Shown: positions 24,326 through 34,554 of the stretch, piece after piece
Layout: the number at the start of each line of letters is the position of its first letter
How positions within the stretch are numbered: the first letter of the stretch is position 1
Source of the DNA: Periconia sp. R9002
Taxonomy: Eukaryota > Ascomycota > Dothideomycetes > Pleosporales > Periconiaceae
Length of the DNA: 64,000 nucleotides
NCBI GenBank assembly: GCA_023627715.1
Contig: JAMAHW010000011.1
Location: forward strand, 186,001-250,000
Reading direction: 5' to 3'
Made by a program: the position numbers and the translations under genes
Notes under the pieces: model-generated
What the model saw: only the letters and a program-made list of their open reading frames with translations
Told to the model about the DNA's origin: nothing
Databases searched by the model: none

Positions 24326-26018
24326 GATGAAGTCTAGGCAATGCTTTGCCGGTACCCAAAAAGATCTGGGTCAAACACACTATTTATGTATTCCCTAATG
24401 TACCTCGGGGATTGCTGGAGGCCTGTTATAATGATGCATGAAACCTTTTGGCCAATATGCAAATTCGAATACCTTGCACATGCTGTCCTCCCAGCATGCA
24501 AATCAAGGCCTCCAGAAACCGACCTGATCCCGGCTAAGTTGGCGATTAAACATCGCGGCCTTCGATTGGTGCGGGCAAGCAACGATCGGAGGCACTCAAC
24601 TCCAATTGCCTTCCTCAAACAGCCAAAAAAGACTCCCGTATAGGCAGTCCATTCAAACTTTGCCTTCGTTGGATAAAACGTTCATTTCCGGACCCACACA
24701 TTTGGGGGAGGTCGTTGGACGAAGGTGGGGGCCTACTCTCCTAGGAACAAATTGTCCGGTAAAGCTCTCGTGCGAAACGGGCGTATCCAGTTTACTATCT
24801 ATTACGCAGTTTGATAAGTTATTATCATACTGACAGGCATATCTATAAAAAGAGTTTCAAACTTAGGAATCGTAGTTGTAAATCTTAGACATAACTTCGA
24901 GATTTTGTACACTAGGCAAGAAGCAATTTGGTGGTTTGTAACAGTCGAATATCAATTTACTGAGAGACACGCATGCCAGGTAATCCACCAAACACAACGA
25001 ATTAAATACGGTGAGGCGGGTTCGTATCGCGGTATGCACAGATAATGATCCGGTGGGGTAGATCAATGTGGAGTGCAGCGGGAATTTAACGGCCCGCAGT
25101 CGATATTTGGATTTGTCAGTAATCCGTCAGCCACAGCATTCCACACACGTGAGATGCGTTCACTAGAACAGGCGTACCAGTGCGGTTTTGGGTCTACTGG
25201 CTCTGGTGCATCTGCACGTTATAATTTGAAGATACATATAACCCGGAATTTTTCAGGCTGAAAAAGGAAGATGCCTGTCAATACTGCCCTGTAACCTGCT
25301 GCCGAAAAGAGCAGGTGCCCAGTATCGAACGATAATCTTGGAAGGAGGGGTTACCATCCTGATAGCAATTGATATTGAAGGTGTAGGTGTAGGCCAGATG
25401 GCCTTATTCCGGCATCGCCTCAGTCTTTGCAAGAGTTCAAAGTGTGACCTCTGATATGATGTCACACACAGATTTTCCTACCTTCATTGCTATCTTAGAT
25501 GGATGTCTTACACCTACGGAGCATATTTTTCTCGGCGGAATGAATATATGTCGCGTACGAAAGCTCGTTGATTCGAATGTATCGTTTAGCCGGATTTTCG
25601 GGAGACGCATAAGAAGATCAGGTGTTAGAAAAAAGATACCTGTGCTGTCTTGACTATTCAAAGTATAAAGTATAAGATCTCACTTTATATAGAATTACTA
25701 AAGCACTTTATAGTATAGATTTAATTAAATAAATTTATAGTATTTTGAAAATTTAGTATATCTCTTTTTTACCAGAGCTTGAGTAAAATAAGTATATCTT
25801 CCTCTCCCTCTTTATTACAAATAAGTTAGATTCTTAACACTTCTTTATACAGTTCTCTCGCGTAGAACACAGTATGTGAATTTAATGCATCACGTTATCA
25901 CTCCACCTTGCTGTTACTGTTGGTTGGTAAATCATAAGACGTGCAGTAGCTTTATTATGGTACATTATGATGGAAGCTACTCTTTCCGGATTTGTTTCTA
26001 AGCATTTAACTTAGGTCA
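24326..26018. other. intergenic with a strongly AT-rich block
   Basis: The segment from about 25660 to 25880 is very AT-rich, with repeated TTTATAGTATA-like words. It resembles a RIP-degraded repeat remnant but has no recognisable termini. The rest holds no convincing gene. Confidence 0.45.
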
Positions 26019-26393
26019 ATGTTAGCACAATGCATCTGCTCATCCTTTTATTTGATGCACCTCGCAGCATCACATCACATATCCCGTCTCCGTACCGGGA
26101 CCTCTTCTAATGCAGTCTGTACTCTCAATACCGGAACAGTAACAGCAACATCAGCCTATGCTACCATCCTTTTCGTACATCACGACACGGACGCCGAATG
26201 CCCTCAGACGGGTCAGCTCGACGTCCATTGCCACAATGAAGATGATGTCGGCTGCTGCACACCATCTGCTACGCTGACAATGGAGAGCGGTACTGCCGGA
26301 TGCTGCCTATGTGGGGTGGTGTGCACTGGAAGTGTCCCCGCGATGGTTAATTGGTATTTTGCTGGGAGTATGGAGCTTTGTAATACTGATTGA
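26019..26393 (+). pseudogene. remnant of a cysteine-rich secreted protein gene
   Basis: The open frame encodes 124 residues ending in a cysteine-rich region (DDVGCCTPSATLT, AGCCLCGVVCTGSVPAMVNWY) typical of fungal secreted proteins. The frame's own N-terminus is not a signal peptide. A better start, reading MHLLILLF, begins a few bases downstream in another frame and runs into a stop. This looks like a secreted-protein gene with a frameshift near 26050. I do not know the family, and an unrecognised splice structure is possible. Confidence 0.35.
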
Positions 26394-26869
26394 GTTCGGG
26401 GAGAGTACTAACTGGGGCATTCAGCGCAACTAGTTGTTGAGATATCTACTTCGACTTCGACACTGATGACAGTATCATCTAGTAAGCCATTTCCCCCAAA
26501 ACCAATTCAAAAGCAATCACCCCTCAGCGCTTCTTCTGGAGCCACCAGAAACACCGAAAGTTGAGACTGGAGTCCCTTTCTTTATGAGACTTGTCCAGGA
26601 AGAACTGTGTGATAAGCATCTAGACTCGCTTGGGTCTCAACCCTCATCTTCATCTGTCACCCGTGGGTACAGGCGAAGCTGTTGTGTGATAAAAAAAAAC
26701 AGCCGTAGCAATTGATGCATTAGTAGCTGCTATCGCAGCTACGCGTTAAACCTCTTTTTTTCGACTTACTGTGAGCTTGCAACTCGGCTCTTTGAGAAGT
26801 AATTGTTTATATTTGTTATCCAACGAAAGCAATTTCCAACTTCCTCATTCTGCCAATAGGGAAAGTTCC
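26394..26869. other. intergenic, 3' of the persulfide dioxygenase gene
   Basis: AT-rich spacer with no recognisable gene. Confidence 0.4.
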
Positions 26870-27793
26870 TCAGACCTGTGGCGCATCCCCCCAAGTCCAT
26901 TCTTCCTCAAGCACCTTCAAAGGCAAATGCAAGAACCGATGCCCATGCTCACTGGGTCTTGGAAGCTGGCCCGCGCGAATATTAAACTGCAGCGCTTGAT
27001 GAATCAGTCTCGGTTCAGCAAGCGTTTCGTCGCGCTGATGGCGCCATTTTACAAATTGCTCTTCTGTCACACCATCATACACGTGCTTATTATGTGCCTT
27101 CTCCTCTGCTACCGTTGCGTACGGCTGCGGCTTGACGCGCCCGTCGCCGGGAGGGTAATCATGGCCGGAATACAGGCGGACGTCCGGCGGCAATGCGAGA
27201 AGCTTCTGCATAGAGCGATACAGCGTCGTAGCGTCGCCGCCAGGGAAGTCGCAGCGGGCAGAGCCAACGTCGGGAAGAAAAATGCAGTCGCCGGTGAAGA
27301 CGTTAGAACCGATCATATAGCCCACGTGGTCGGGAGTATGGCCAGGCAAGTGCATGACGTAAACAGAGAGCCCTCCGAGTGGTATCACCTCATCATCGTC
27401 GAGCAGCTTGTCGAAAACGCCAAGGTACTCCTCCTCGTTGATACCGTATATACGAGCAAAGGTATGCTGAACACCTTCGATGCGCTTGCCGATGCATATG
27501 TTTGCTTTTGGTTTGGCGTCGCGGAGCAGTTTCTGCTGGAGATATTTTGACGCCGTCAGGTGATCTGCGTGAGCGTGCGTTTCCAGAATCGCGACGATGT
27601 TATAGCCCTCGGAGTTAACTATTGAGAGCAAATGGTCCGCAGATTCTGTGGTGATGGTGTTTGTTGTACTGTCGTAATCTAGGACGCTGTCTATGATCAC
27701 GGCATTCTTTGTCTCCGGATCGGCGACAACGTACTGCCACGTGCTGGTCTTTGGTTCGAAGACAGTTTTGATGTCTGGTTGATCTTTGGCCAT
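26870..27793 (-). CDS. metallo-beta-lactamase-fold persulfide dioxygenase (ETHE1/Blh type)
   Basis: Intronless, 307 residues from ATG 27793 (MAKDQPDIKTVFEPKT); the frame is open 40 codons further up, but conservation begins here. Visible metal ligands are THAHADH (His73, His75, Asp77, His78), GHTPDH (His152), TGDC (Asp169) and SGHDY (His211). The segment DVGSARCDFPGGDATTLYRSM is characteristic of ETHE1/Blh enzymes, which use a single iron to oxidise glutathione persulfide to sulfite and glutathione. No mitochondrial targeting peptide is evident, so a cytosolic role is likely. It is divergently transcribed from a persulfide-reductase/rhodanese gene about 1 kb away, which strengthens the sulfur assignment. 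A related hydrolase of the fold is the main alternative. Confidence 0.85.
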   Translation of the reverse strand: MAKDQPDIKTVFEPKTSTWQYVVADPETKNAVIIDSVLDYDSTTNTITTESADHLLSIVNSEGYNIVAILETHAHADHLTASKYLQQKLLRDAKPKANICIGKRIEGVQHTFARIYGINEEEYLGVFDKLLDDDEVIPLGGLSVYVMHLPGHTPDHVGYMIGSNVFTGDCIFLPDVGSARCDFPGGDATTLYRSMQKLLALPPDVRLYSGHDYPPGDGRVKPQPYATVAEEKAHNKHVYDGVTEEQFVKWRHQRDETLAEPRLIHQALQFNIRAGQLPRPSEHGHRFLHLPLKVLEEEWTWGDAPQV

Positions 27794-28838
27794 CCTACAG
27801 GTTTGTTCCAGTCGATTCGAGGTTGCGTACAAGTAGTTTACGGTTTGATCCGATGTTGCTACTTTATATAATCCGTCTGCGGAGTGGCTTGAAGGGTACG
27901 TAGGCCAGCACATGCTATTGGCCGAATGATGATTCCTCGTATTTCTAGTCCGTTAATAGGAATAGCTTAGCGATGTCCCAATCGCTCTTAACGTCAATCC
28001 TCGCCGAAGGCTCGGGCTTCTCAAGTCTACCCAGCTGAATATAACGTTATGACGAGCAACCGGCGGTACAAGTCGATGAAGACTCCGGAAATCACGCGGA
28101 CGTTTTGACGACGCCGCGCCTGGGGGAGTTCATCGCCGTTTCGTGATCGCCGATCAAGCCGGAGCCAGCCACCGTCACGAGATGGTTGTCGTACCCTATG
28201 TTAACTGGCCAGCGGCCTAAGCCGTAGAATTTAAAACCTGTATCAAGCTGATAAACCCTTCAATTATGCCGCAAACACTCTGCTCCTCCCCATCTTTCAA
28301 TTGATATCCTCTGGATTCCGGCGATAAGTGACAAGACGGAGCGAATCTTTTCAGGAGCTCGCCGTACAATTTCGTGGGATAGAGCACGGTCATCGGCTTC
28401 AACAATCAAAATGCTTAGAGGTGTAAAGGGCTGGTATCGAAATTCTTAGGTAGACTTTAGAAGTGAAGCTATTTTCGTTTGATTTTCAGAACAATGAGCT
28501 ATTATGAGAAGTGAATTGTGATGGAGGGGTGACGGTCTAACGTTAAATAGTCGTTGGAAATGGGCAGTGGCTTGATCGAGGTGGTTTGGCAGGCTTGAAA
28601 ACCACACTGATGCGAATCGCTCGGTAGTCTGATCCCAGATCAGGTAATGTCACGCCAGCATCAGCTCTCAAGTGATTGAAGTTTATGTTCACTTCTGAAC
28701 TTCAGTTCATACATAATATGATCCATACTGCGCAAGCTGTGATTCGATTCCTTCGTCATTCTCCTCACAAAAACTAATCTACGAATACTCGAAATATCAT
28801 TTCACTCTCGTATTAGAGTCCCCTGGAGGAACAATAGC
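27794..28838. promoter_or_regulatory. divergent intergenic region between the persulfide dioxygenase and reductase genes
   Basis: About 1 kb separates two divergent genes of related function, so it probably carries both promoters and sites for the nearby Zn2Cys6 regulator. A 62-codon minus frame at 28217-28405 has no recognisable features. The part around 28060-28200 is richer in CG dinucleotides than its surroundings. No specific operator could be assigned. Confidence 0.4.
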
Positions 28839-30527
28839 ATGGATAGTGTCCAACATCCCCTTCAGCCTCTTAACCTTCTGGTTGTGGGAGGTGTGGCTGG
28901 CGGGATGTCCTTCGCCGCAAGAGCACGCCGTCTGTCCGAATCCGCCAATATCACTGTCTTCGAAAAGGGACCATTTGTCGGCTACGCAAATTGTGGTATC
29001 CCTTACGCTCTAGGTGGAATCATTGCAAAGGATGAAGCTCTTATTCTTCAAACTCCGGACTCGCTACGCGCACGTTATAACATCCAAATTCTGCATAACA
29101 CTGAAGTGGTGAAGATCGACCGGGAGAAGAAGACGGTGGAATACAGGACTGGGGACGAAGTCAAGAGTATGGCGTACGATAAGTTGATCCTAGCGCAGGG
29201 CGCTGAACCGTTTCGACCGCCTATGAAGGGCTCGGATGCACCAAACGTCTTTACTCTGCAAACTATACCTGACATGGCCGCCGTCAAGCATTATGTGCTC
29301 TCTCATGGCAGTAAGTCTGTTGCTATCATTGGCGGCGGCTTCATCGGTCTGGAAGCTGCGGAATCGCTCCACGCTCTCGGTATGCAAGTCTCCATTGTTG
29401 AACACCAGCCGCATGTCCTCCCGCCTGTGGATCAAGATATCGCGGAGCCTCTCCATATTGAACTTCGCCGGAATAACGTATCACTATATCTCAATGCGCG
29501 TATCCGCGAGATAGCAACACCGGAGGATGAAGGCCAACCGAACCACATCCTTCTCGAATCTGGGGAGAAGGTTCCGGGGGATGTCATCCTCCTGGTCGTT
29601 GGAGTCCGTCCGAGGGTCAAACTGGCAGAGAAGGCCGGCTTAGTTTCGAACAAGTTTGGTATCATCACAAATGCACAGATGCAGTCATCCGATCCCGACA
29701 TCTACGCTGTGGGTGACATGGCCTGCACTACTAACATGATCACTCATAACGAGCAGAATCTCGCTCTCGCCGGACCAGCAAACCGTCAGGGGCGTCTTGT
29801 GGCAGACCACATCTTCGGGCGCGATGTTACGTACAGAGGTAATCTAGGCACAGCATTGTGCAAGATCTTCGAAATCAACATCGGCCTTGTCGGCCCTTCG
29901 CTCACCAATCTAAAGGCTCAGGGCATACAGGCTGAGCATGTAACCGTGCATCCGCTGAACCACGTTGGGTACTATCCCGGAGCTAATCCTTTGACACTCA
30001 AGCTCGCGTTCTCCCCGACGGATGGTAAGATCCTAGGCGCACAAGTGATCGGGAAGGATGGAGTCGACAAGAGGATCGATGTCATCGCAACAAGCATTGC
30101 AGCCGGAATGACGGTCTATGATCTTGAACACTTGGAACTCGCCTACGCACCGCCATTTGGCTCTGCCAAAGACCCTGTAAATATGGCCGGCTTCGTGGCC
30201 TCCAACGTACTCCGGAAGGATATCGAAATTATCCATGCCCAGCAAATGGCGGAGCAATCCCTGAAAGATTATCAGGTTGTTGATGTACGCAACCCCGGAG
30301 AATACGCCAAGACCCACGTGAAAGATGCGAAGTTGATACCACTGAACGAGTTAAGGAGCAGGCTTGCTGAGGTAGACAAGAGCAAGAAGGTGCTTGTGTA
30401 TTGCCAGGTTGGGTATAGGGGGTATCTAGGTTATAGGATCTTCAAGCAGGCTGGTTATGATGTGGTCAATTTGGACGGAGGATTTAATAGCGTAAGTCAG
30501 GGTGCGTTTCAGACGTTAATCGTATGA
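28839..30527 (+). CDS. CoA-disulfide/persulfide reductase fused to a rhodanese domain (CoADR-RHD)
   Basis: Intronless, 562 residues. An N-terminal FAD-binding motif (VVGGVAGGMSFAARARR, from about residue 15) is followed by the active-site loop YANCGIPYALGG with Cys52, the redox cysteine of CoA-disulfide reductases. An NAD(P)H site (IIGGGFIGLEAAESL, about 165) and the second FAD motif DPDIYAVGDMA follow, then the dimerisation domain. A rhodanese domain (about 465-560) ends the protein, with active-site loop CQVGYRG (Cys522). The arrangement equals bacterial CoADR-RHD/Npsr enzymes, which reduce persulfides and polysulfides with NAD(P)H. No targeting signal is seen. Absence of introns and the bacterial architecture suggest horizontal acquisition; this is inference. 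Confidence 0.9.
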   Translation: MDSVQHPLQPLNLLVVGGVAGGMSFAARARRLSESANITVFEKGPFVGYANCGIPYALGGIIAKDEALILQTPDSLRARYNIQILHNTEVVKIDREKKTVEYRTGDEVKSMAYDKLILAQGAEPFRPPMKGSDAPNVFTLQTIPDMAAVKHYVLSHGSKSVAIIGGGFIGLEAAESLHALGMQVSIVEHQPHVLPPVDQDIAEPLHIELRRNNVSLYLNARIREIATPEDEGQPNHILLESGEKVPGDVILLVVGVRPRVKLAEKAGLVSNKFGIITNAQMQSSDPDIYAVGDMACTTNMITHNEQNLALAGPANRQGRLVADHIFGRDVTYRGNLGTALCKIFEINIGLVGPSLTNLKAQGIQAEHVTVHPLNHVGYYPGANPLTLKLAFSPTDGKILGAQVIGKDGVDKRIDVIATSIAAGMTVYDLEHLELAYAPPFGSAKDPVNMAGFVASNVLRKDIEIIHAQQMAEQSLKDYQVVDVRNPGEYAKTHVKDAKLIPLNELRSRLAEVDKSKKVLVYCQVGYRGYLGYRIFKQAGYDVVNLDGGFNSVSQGAFQTLIV

Positions 30528-31130
30528 AGTGTGGAAAAAGTAGGCCGGAGTGCTCCAGTGACTCTTCCGTCTTTAGGTATATAAGAGTGTTCGGCAGAAT
30601 GCATGGTAGGGTACGGGTAATGAATTGATCAGTTTCTGCGGTGCAACGGAGGGGATCTGACGACTCATTGAGAACACAAACAGTCTAATAGAATATACCG
30701 CATTATGCCTCGATGCTATGAATATATAATTCCAGATCAATCACGATATTTTCAATAGTTGTGTTTAAAAACTAGTGAGCGACATGCTTCGCTGAATCAC
30801 TGATGAGCATTCCCTGCACACAGCCCTGGAGGATACACTGTCACATTATCTATCGGAGGCGCAAATACGTCATGGGTTATCTTTAGCGTCAAAATAAATG
30901 CAGTACGCTACTTGAGGAGATTATTACGACTTCTAGTAGCCCGAAGAATAAGGTCAAGGGCTTGCTGACGCTACCATGTTGCGGTGCCCACTCGGCGACT
31001 CGTAGTTCGGATCGGGGTCTTTGTTTTTCGTCACGCCGGGTAGTTATCGGGTATATGATGGTCAGGACATCGGGGTTTCAACCCTTTCTCTTTGCATCGG
31101 GCTCTTGCTCGCGCAAAGGTTCCACTCTCC
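30528..31130. other. intergenic, upstream of the Zn2Cys6 regulator
   Basis: Spacer between two plus-strand genes that probably contains the regulator promoter. No gene or repeat is seen. Confidence 0.4.
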
Positions 31131-32912
31131 ATGCCTCCGTCACGTGCAACAACGCTCGGGCGACCTACATCGTTAGCATGTTTGGGCTGCCGGCAATCGC
31201 ACCTCAAGTGTGACGGCGGCAGACCTGCTTGTGGGCGTTGCGCATTACGTGGTGACCCCTGCACTTATACACCCTCCCAACGTGGTCGAAGACTTGGATG
31301 TGCAAAGACACCTCTGCCCAACGCCAACCCCACCAACACTCGAGCGTCGCCATACTACACCCCCAACTTATCTAGGTGGACGGCAATCAGCCTATCGAGC
31401 CCTGGAGGGCCCATTGAAGCCGGCCATGCACCTCACGATCAAATACCCGACATTCAGACAGCACTGCCAGTATCGCTAGATGGTTTATCACCCCAAGGAA
31501 ACGAGCAGCCCCCGCAGTGGTCCGATAATGAGCACTTGGTCGGCTTGTATTATCTCAATTTCCACGCTGCCCATCCCCTTCTCGTACCGAAGAGTCTCTA
31601 CTGGAGCCGCGGTTACCCACGGTTCTTAAAGGCCACGGTCGAATTCATAGGAAGCCACTTCTCGCCGGTCGTCGAGAGCGACACGCTACGAGAAGCTGTG
31701 GCAAGTGAGCTCGAGAGAGGAGAGCAGAACACCTCAACGATGGTCCAAGCGCTAGTTCTGTATACTATCACGCTTCTTGGTCAGAATGAGATTCAGGAGG
31801 GCCAAAAAATGCTCGATCTGGCCATTACGAAGGCTGTGGAACTGGGCATGCATCGCAGAGACTTTGCCAGCTCGCATGCGAACAACAGCCCCGTAGAAGA
31901 AGAAAGCCTGCAGAGAACTTGGTACGAATTGTACATTGCTGACGGATGCAATGCCGCATTTCAGCGAAAGTCTTCCTTCAAGACCTATACCATTAACGCA
32001 GATGTCCTGTTGCCTTGCGAGGAGAGTGAATACGGCTACGAACTCCAACGACCCATTCCAGCATCCAAAAGAGATTTCGAAGCCAGCGTGTTCGCGAATG
32101 ACGAAGTGCCATTCTCATCGTTCAGCTACCGGATTGAGGCTGTCCGTTTACTGGGCCGAGTGCTAACGATCACGAGAGCGCACGGCGTGCAGAAGGACCA
32201 GGTCCAGGCTGTGGACAATGCCCTTGCTGCGTTTGTACTTCATTTACCATTCTCAAAATCAGAACCAGAAATCATCGACACCTACGGCGAGCTGGACGAA
32301 CTCATGTTCCAGGCACATGTGGTGATCCAGCATGCCACCATTATCTTGCACTTCCCTCGGGGCGATCTGTTGTTCCCCGATGCTTCTACCACGCCTATAC
32401 CCGGGGCCAGCAGCACCTTTTTATGTTCCTGCACGCGACAGCATGTGCACTCCATCAAAGCGGTCGATGCGTCAAAAACCCTTTCGATGCTTGCCGCCTT
32501 CCGGTGTCCAGTTCAGAGACACAGCCCTTTCTTCATTTATCCATTGGCTCTTGCTGCTATTGTCCAGCTTTCGATCAGTGCGGCTCATATTAGAAATTCC
32601 AGGCATTGCATAGAACAGCACAGCGATCGCGTCAAGTTGATCCTTGGGGTGCTGAGGTCGTTCAGTCGGCACTGGCCGATCGCCAGAGTTGCGCTTTGTG
32701 CGCTGAACAAGGTGGCATCGGCAGTGTTTCTTCAGCCGCCTCGTGACGGACGCTCCAGTTCCACGGAGCTAGACACTCTTCCAGACAGTGGCGTTGACTC
32801 TTGCCAATATGATCCGGCAGCGCCAGGCAGCCCTCGGTTGGAAAACCTTGATGTGCAAGATTTGGAGGACCTATTTGGGCTGGACCTTGGTAATTTTTGT
32901 CTCGACTGTTGA
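31131..32912 (+). CDS. Zn2Cys6 fungal transcription factor, candidate regulator of the sulfur cluster
   Basis: Intronless, 593 residues from ATG 31131; the frame extends upstream only from a TTG. The Zn2Cys6 DNA-binding cluster is at the N-terminus (ACLGCRQSHLKCDGGRPACG, then CALRGDPCTY). A fungal-specific transcription factor domain follows in the middle, with the landmark TWYELYIADGCNAAFQRKS. The C-terminus is acidic (LENLDVQDLEDLFGLD) and could be an activation domain. It sits between the reductase and the transporter genes, the usual place for a pathway-specific regulator. The inducer is unknown; a sulfur species is a reasonable guess. Confidence 0.85.
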   Translation: MPPSRATTLGRPTSLACLGCRQSHLKCDGGRPACGRCALRGDPCTYTPSQRGRRLGCAKTPLPNANPTNTRASPYYTPNLSRWTAISLSSPGGPIEAGHAPHDQIPDIQTALPVSLDGLSPQGNEQPPQWSDNEHLVGLYYLNFHAAHPLLVPKSLYWSRGYPRFLKATVEFIGSHFSPVVESDTLREAVASELERGEQNTSTMVQALVLYTITLLGQNEIQEGQKMLDLAITKAVELGMHRRDFASSHANNSPVEEESLQRTWYELYIADGCNAAFQRKSSFKTYTINADVLLPCEESEYGYELQRPIPASKRDFEASVFANDEVPFSSFSYRIEAVRLLGRVLTITRAHGVQKDQVQAVDNALAAFVLHLPFSKSEPEIIDTYGELDELMFQAHVVIQHATIILHFPRGDLLFPDASTTPIPGASSTFLCSCTRQHVHSIKAVDASKTLSMLAAFRCPVQRHSPFFIYPLALAAIVQLSISAAHIRNSRHCIEQHSDRVKLILGVLRSFSRHWPIARVALCALNKVASAVFLQPPRDGRSSSTELDTLPDSGVDSCQYDPAAPGSPRLENLDVQDLEDLFGLDLGNFCLDC

Positions 32913-33131
32913 TACCTACCGAAACTTGTAATTTACGCACCCACATAATGAACTTTTAAGAAGACCAGGGCGCTCAAACATGGTACACGCAACAACACGT
33001 GCATCGCATGGAAGCACAAGCGCCATACTTGGGGCTTCAAGCATGATTCCGTCAAATTTGTGTCTTGTTCAGGGCCCTCTGGCTCAGGAGATACATGTCA
33101 GTCCTCGCTCACACCCGTCACCACTCCTCAT

Positions 33132-34226
33132 CTACCCCATAGCCCACGACGCCCCCATCCCTCCAGCAAACATACACGCCACAGTGATAAAGCTCGAGAT
33201 CCCCAGCATACTCATCCCACTAATCCCATGCCCGGACGTGCAACCCCCAGCCAGCCTCGCCCCGAGCACCATGACCAAGCCTCCCACAACCCCCCTCAAA
33301 GCCGTAACATCCACCCCAGCAGCAACTCCAGCGAGGCCCGCATAACCTGAGCGGCTAAGAGCCAACGCACCAGCTACGATTCCACCCGCAAAGTACAACG
33401 ACTTCACCGGCGGCACGGGACCACTATTCGCCTCGTCCGCGCCAAACATCCGCCAGAAGTACTGCCCAAGGACTTCATACCCCGTTGACACGCCGACCGC
33501 ATTCCCCGTGAGCAGCAGTGTCGCCGCCTGCGCGGCCCCAATCGCCGCACCGCCGAGGAGCGGAGGCAGTCCGATTCCCCCTAGACTCGGCGCGGGCTCC
33601 AGCTTCGTTGCCGCGCCCAGCATCCCTACACATAGCAACACGTACGCGGCGACGCCGGCCGTGGTGCTGAGGCCCAGGCGGCTCTGCAAAGTGAGCTTCG
33701 CGTCCGACGTCGTGGGGACTGGGATTTTGCTTCTCCTGCTCTTGAAGAAGGCGGAGACGGGCCCCGCCCAGAGAATCCCGCCCAGCGTGCCGCCCAGGAG
33801 AACGTACCACCCGGAGCGCACACCGCTTGCGAGCTGCACAAGGACGGTGCCTGGACACGCACCCGTGAGCGCCATGCCGAGGCCGACCAGCGTGCCGCCG
33901 ACGATGTTGCCGTCGTAGCGGCTGAAGAGGCCGAGGGGGGAAGGCGGGCGGGGGGTGCTTTTTGCGAGGGCGAGGGTATCGAAGAGGTGTATTATTACAC
34001 TGTTAGGGAAGTGTTAGATGATATGTTTGGAGTTGGGGATTTTAGGGTGGGGATTGCGGTGTACGTACGCACTGCTTGCGCTAGCGGTGATGAAGACCTT
34101 GAGCATGTGGAAGGACGAGAGTTGCATCTGAGATATGATGACTGGGGGAAGGTACACGCCTGACGAGGCCAGGCCAGTGCCGAAGAGGGCGCCGGCTGTA
34201 CAGGAGGTGAAGAAGGTGCGAGACAT
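33132..34226 (-). CDS. YeeE/YedE-family sulfur (thiosulfate-type) transporter
   Basis: Exons 34226-34069 and 33999-33132 are joined across a 69-nt intron (34000-34068, GTACGT donor, CTAACAG end), giving 341 residues from MSRTFFTSCTAGALFG. About nine or ten hydrophobic segments are visible. The duplicated signature is clear: LTGACPGTVLVQLASG and GARLAGGCTSGHGISG, containing the conserved cysteines of the YeeE/YedE (TsuA-like) family, which moves thiosulfate or related sulfur across the membrane. The family is chiefly bacterial, and in bacteria it often lies beside persulfide dioxygenase and rhodanese genes, as here. It converges on the Zn2Cys6 gene and diverges from a DUF1275 gene. The presence of an intron shows it is an adapted eukaryotic gene rather than contamination. 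Confidence 0.87.
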
Positions 34227-34554
34227 TGTTGATGAGACCTCGAGAGAGGAGTTGAGCGTTGTCAAAGGAGTGTTTTGTTTTGATAGAGCACCGTGGAAGA
34301 AGGGGATTGAATTTGAACTGCGAAAAGGACTTCATGTTGTTTGATCGATACCAACCACGGCCGAGCGTAGTTTCCACCATTTTCCCACCTGGACCCCTAC
34401 GTCGCCGAGGTGAGGCGGCGTCTAGCGTCACAAACATCGCCGACAATCTCGCAATGTGGAGTGGCAACTGTCACTGAAAGTTACTGAGGAACCTTCAAAT
34501 ACCGGTGTTGCTAGAGGTTGAACTTCTCGGTGTGACATAGGGTTAGCGCGGGCG
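34227..34554. promoter_or_regulatory. divergent promoter between the YeeE-type transporter and DUF1275 genes
   Basis: A 328-bp head-to-head spacer, so the two membrane-protein genes are likely co-regulated. No defined operator is visible. Confidence 0.4.

Noticed and set aside
28217..28405. 62-codon minus-strand frame in the divergent sulfur-gene promoter
   Set aside because: No recognisable motif; more likely a chance frame.
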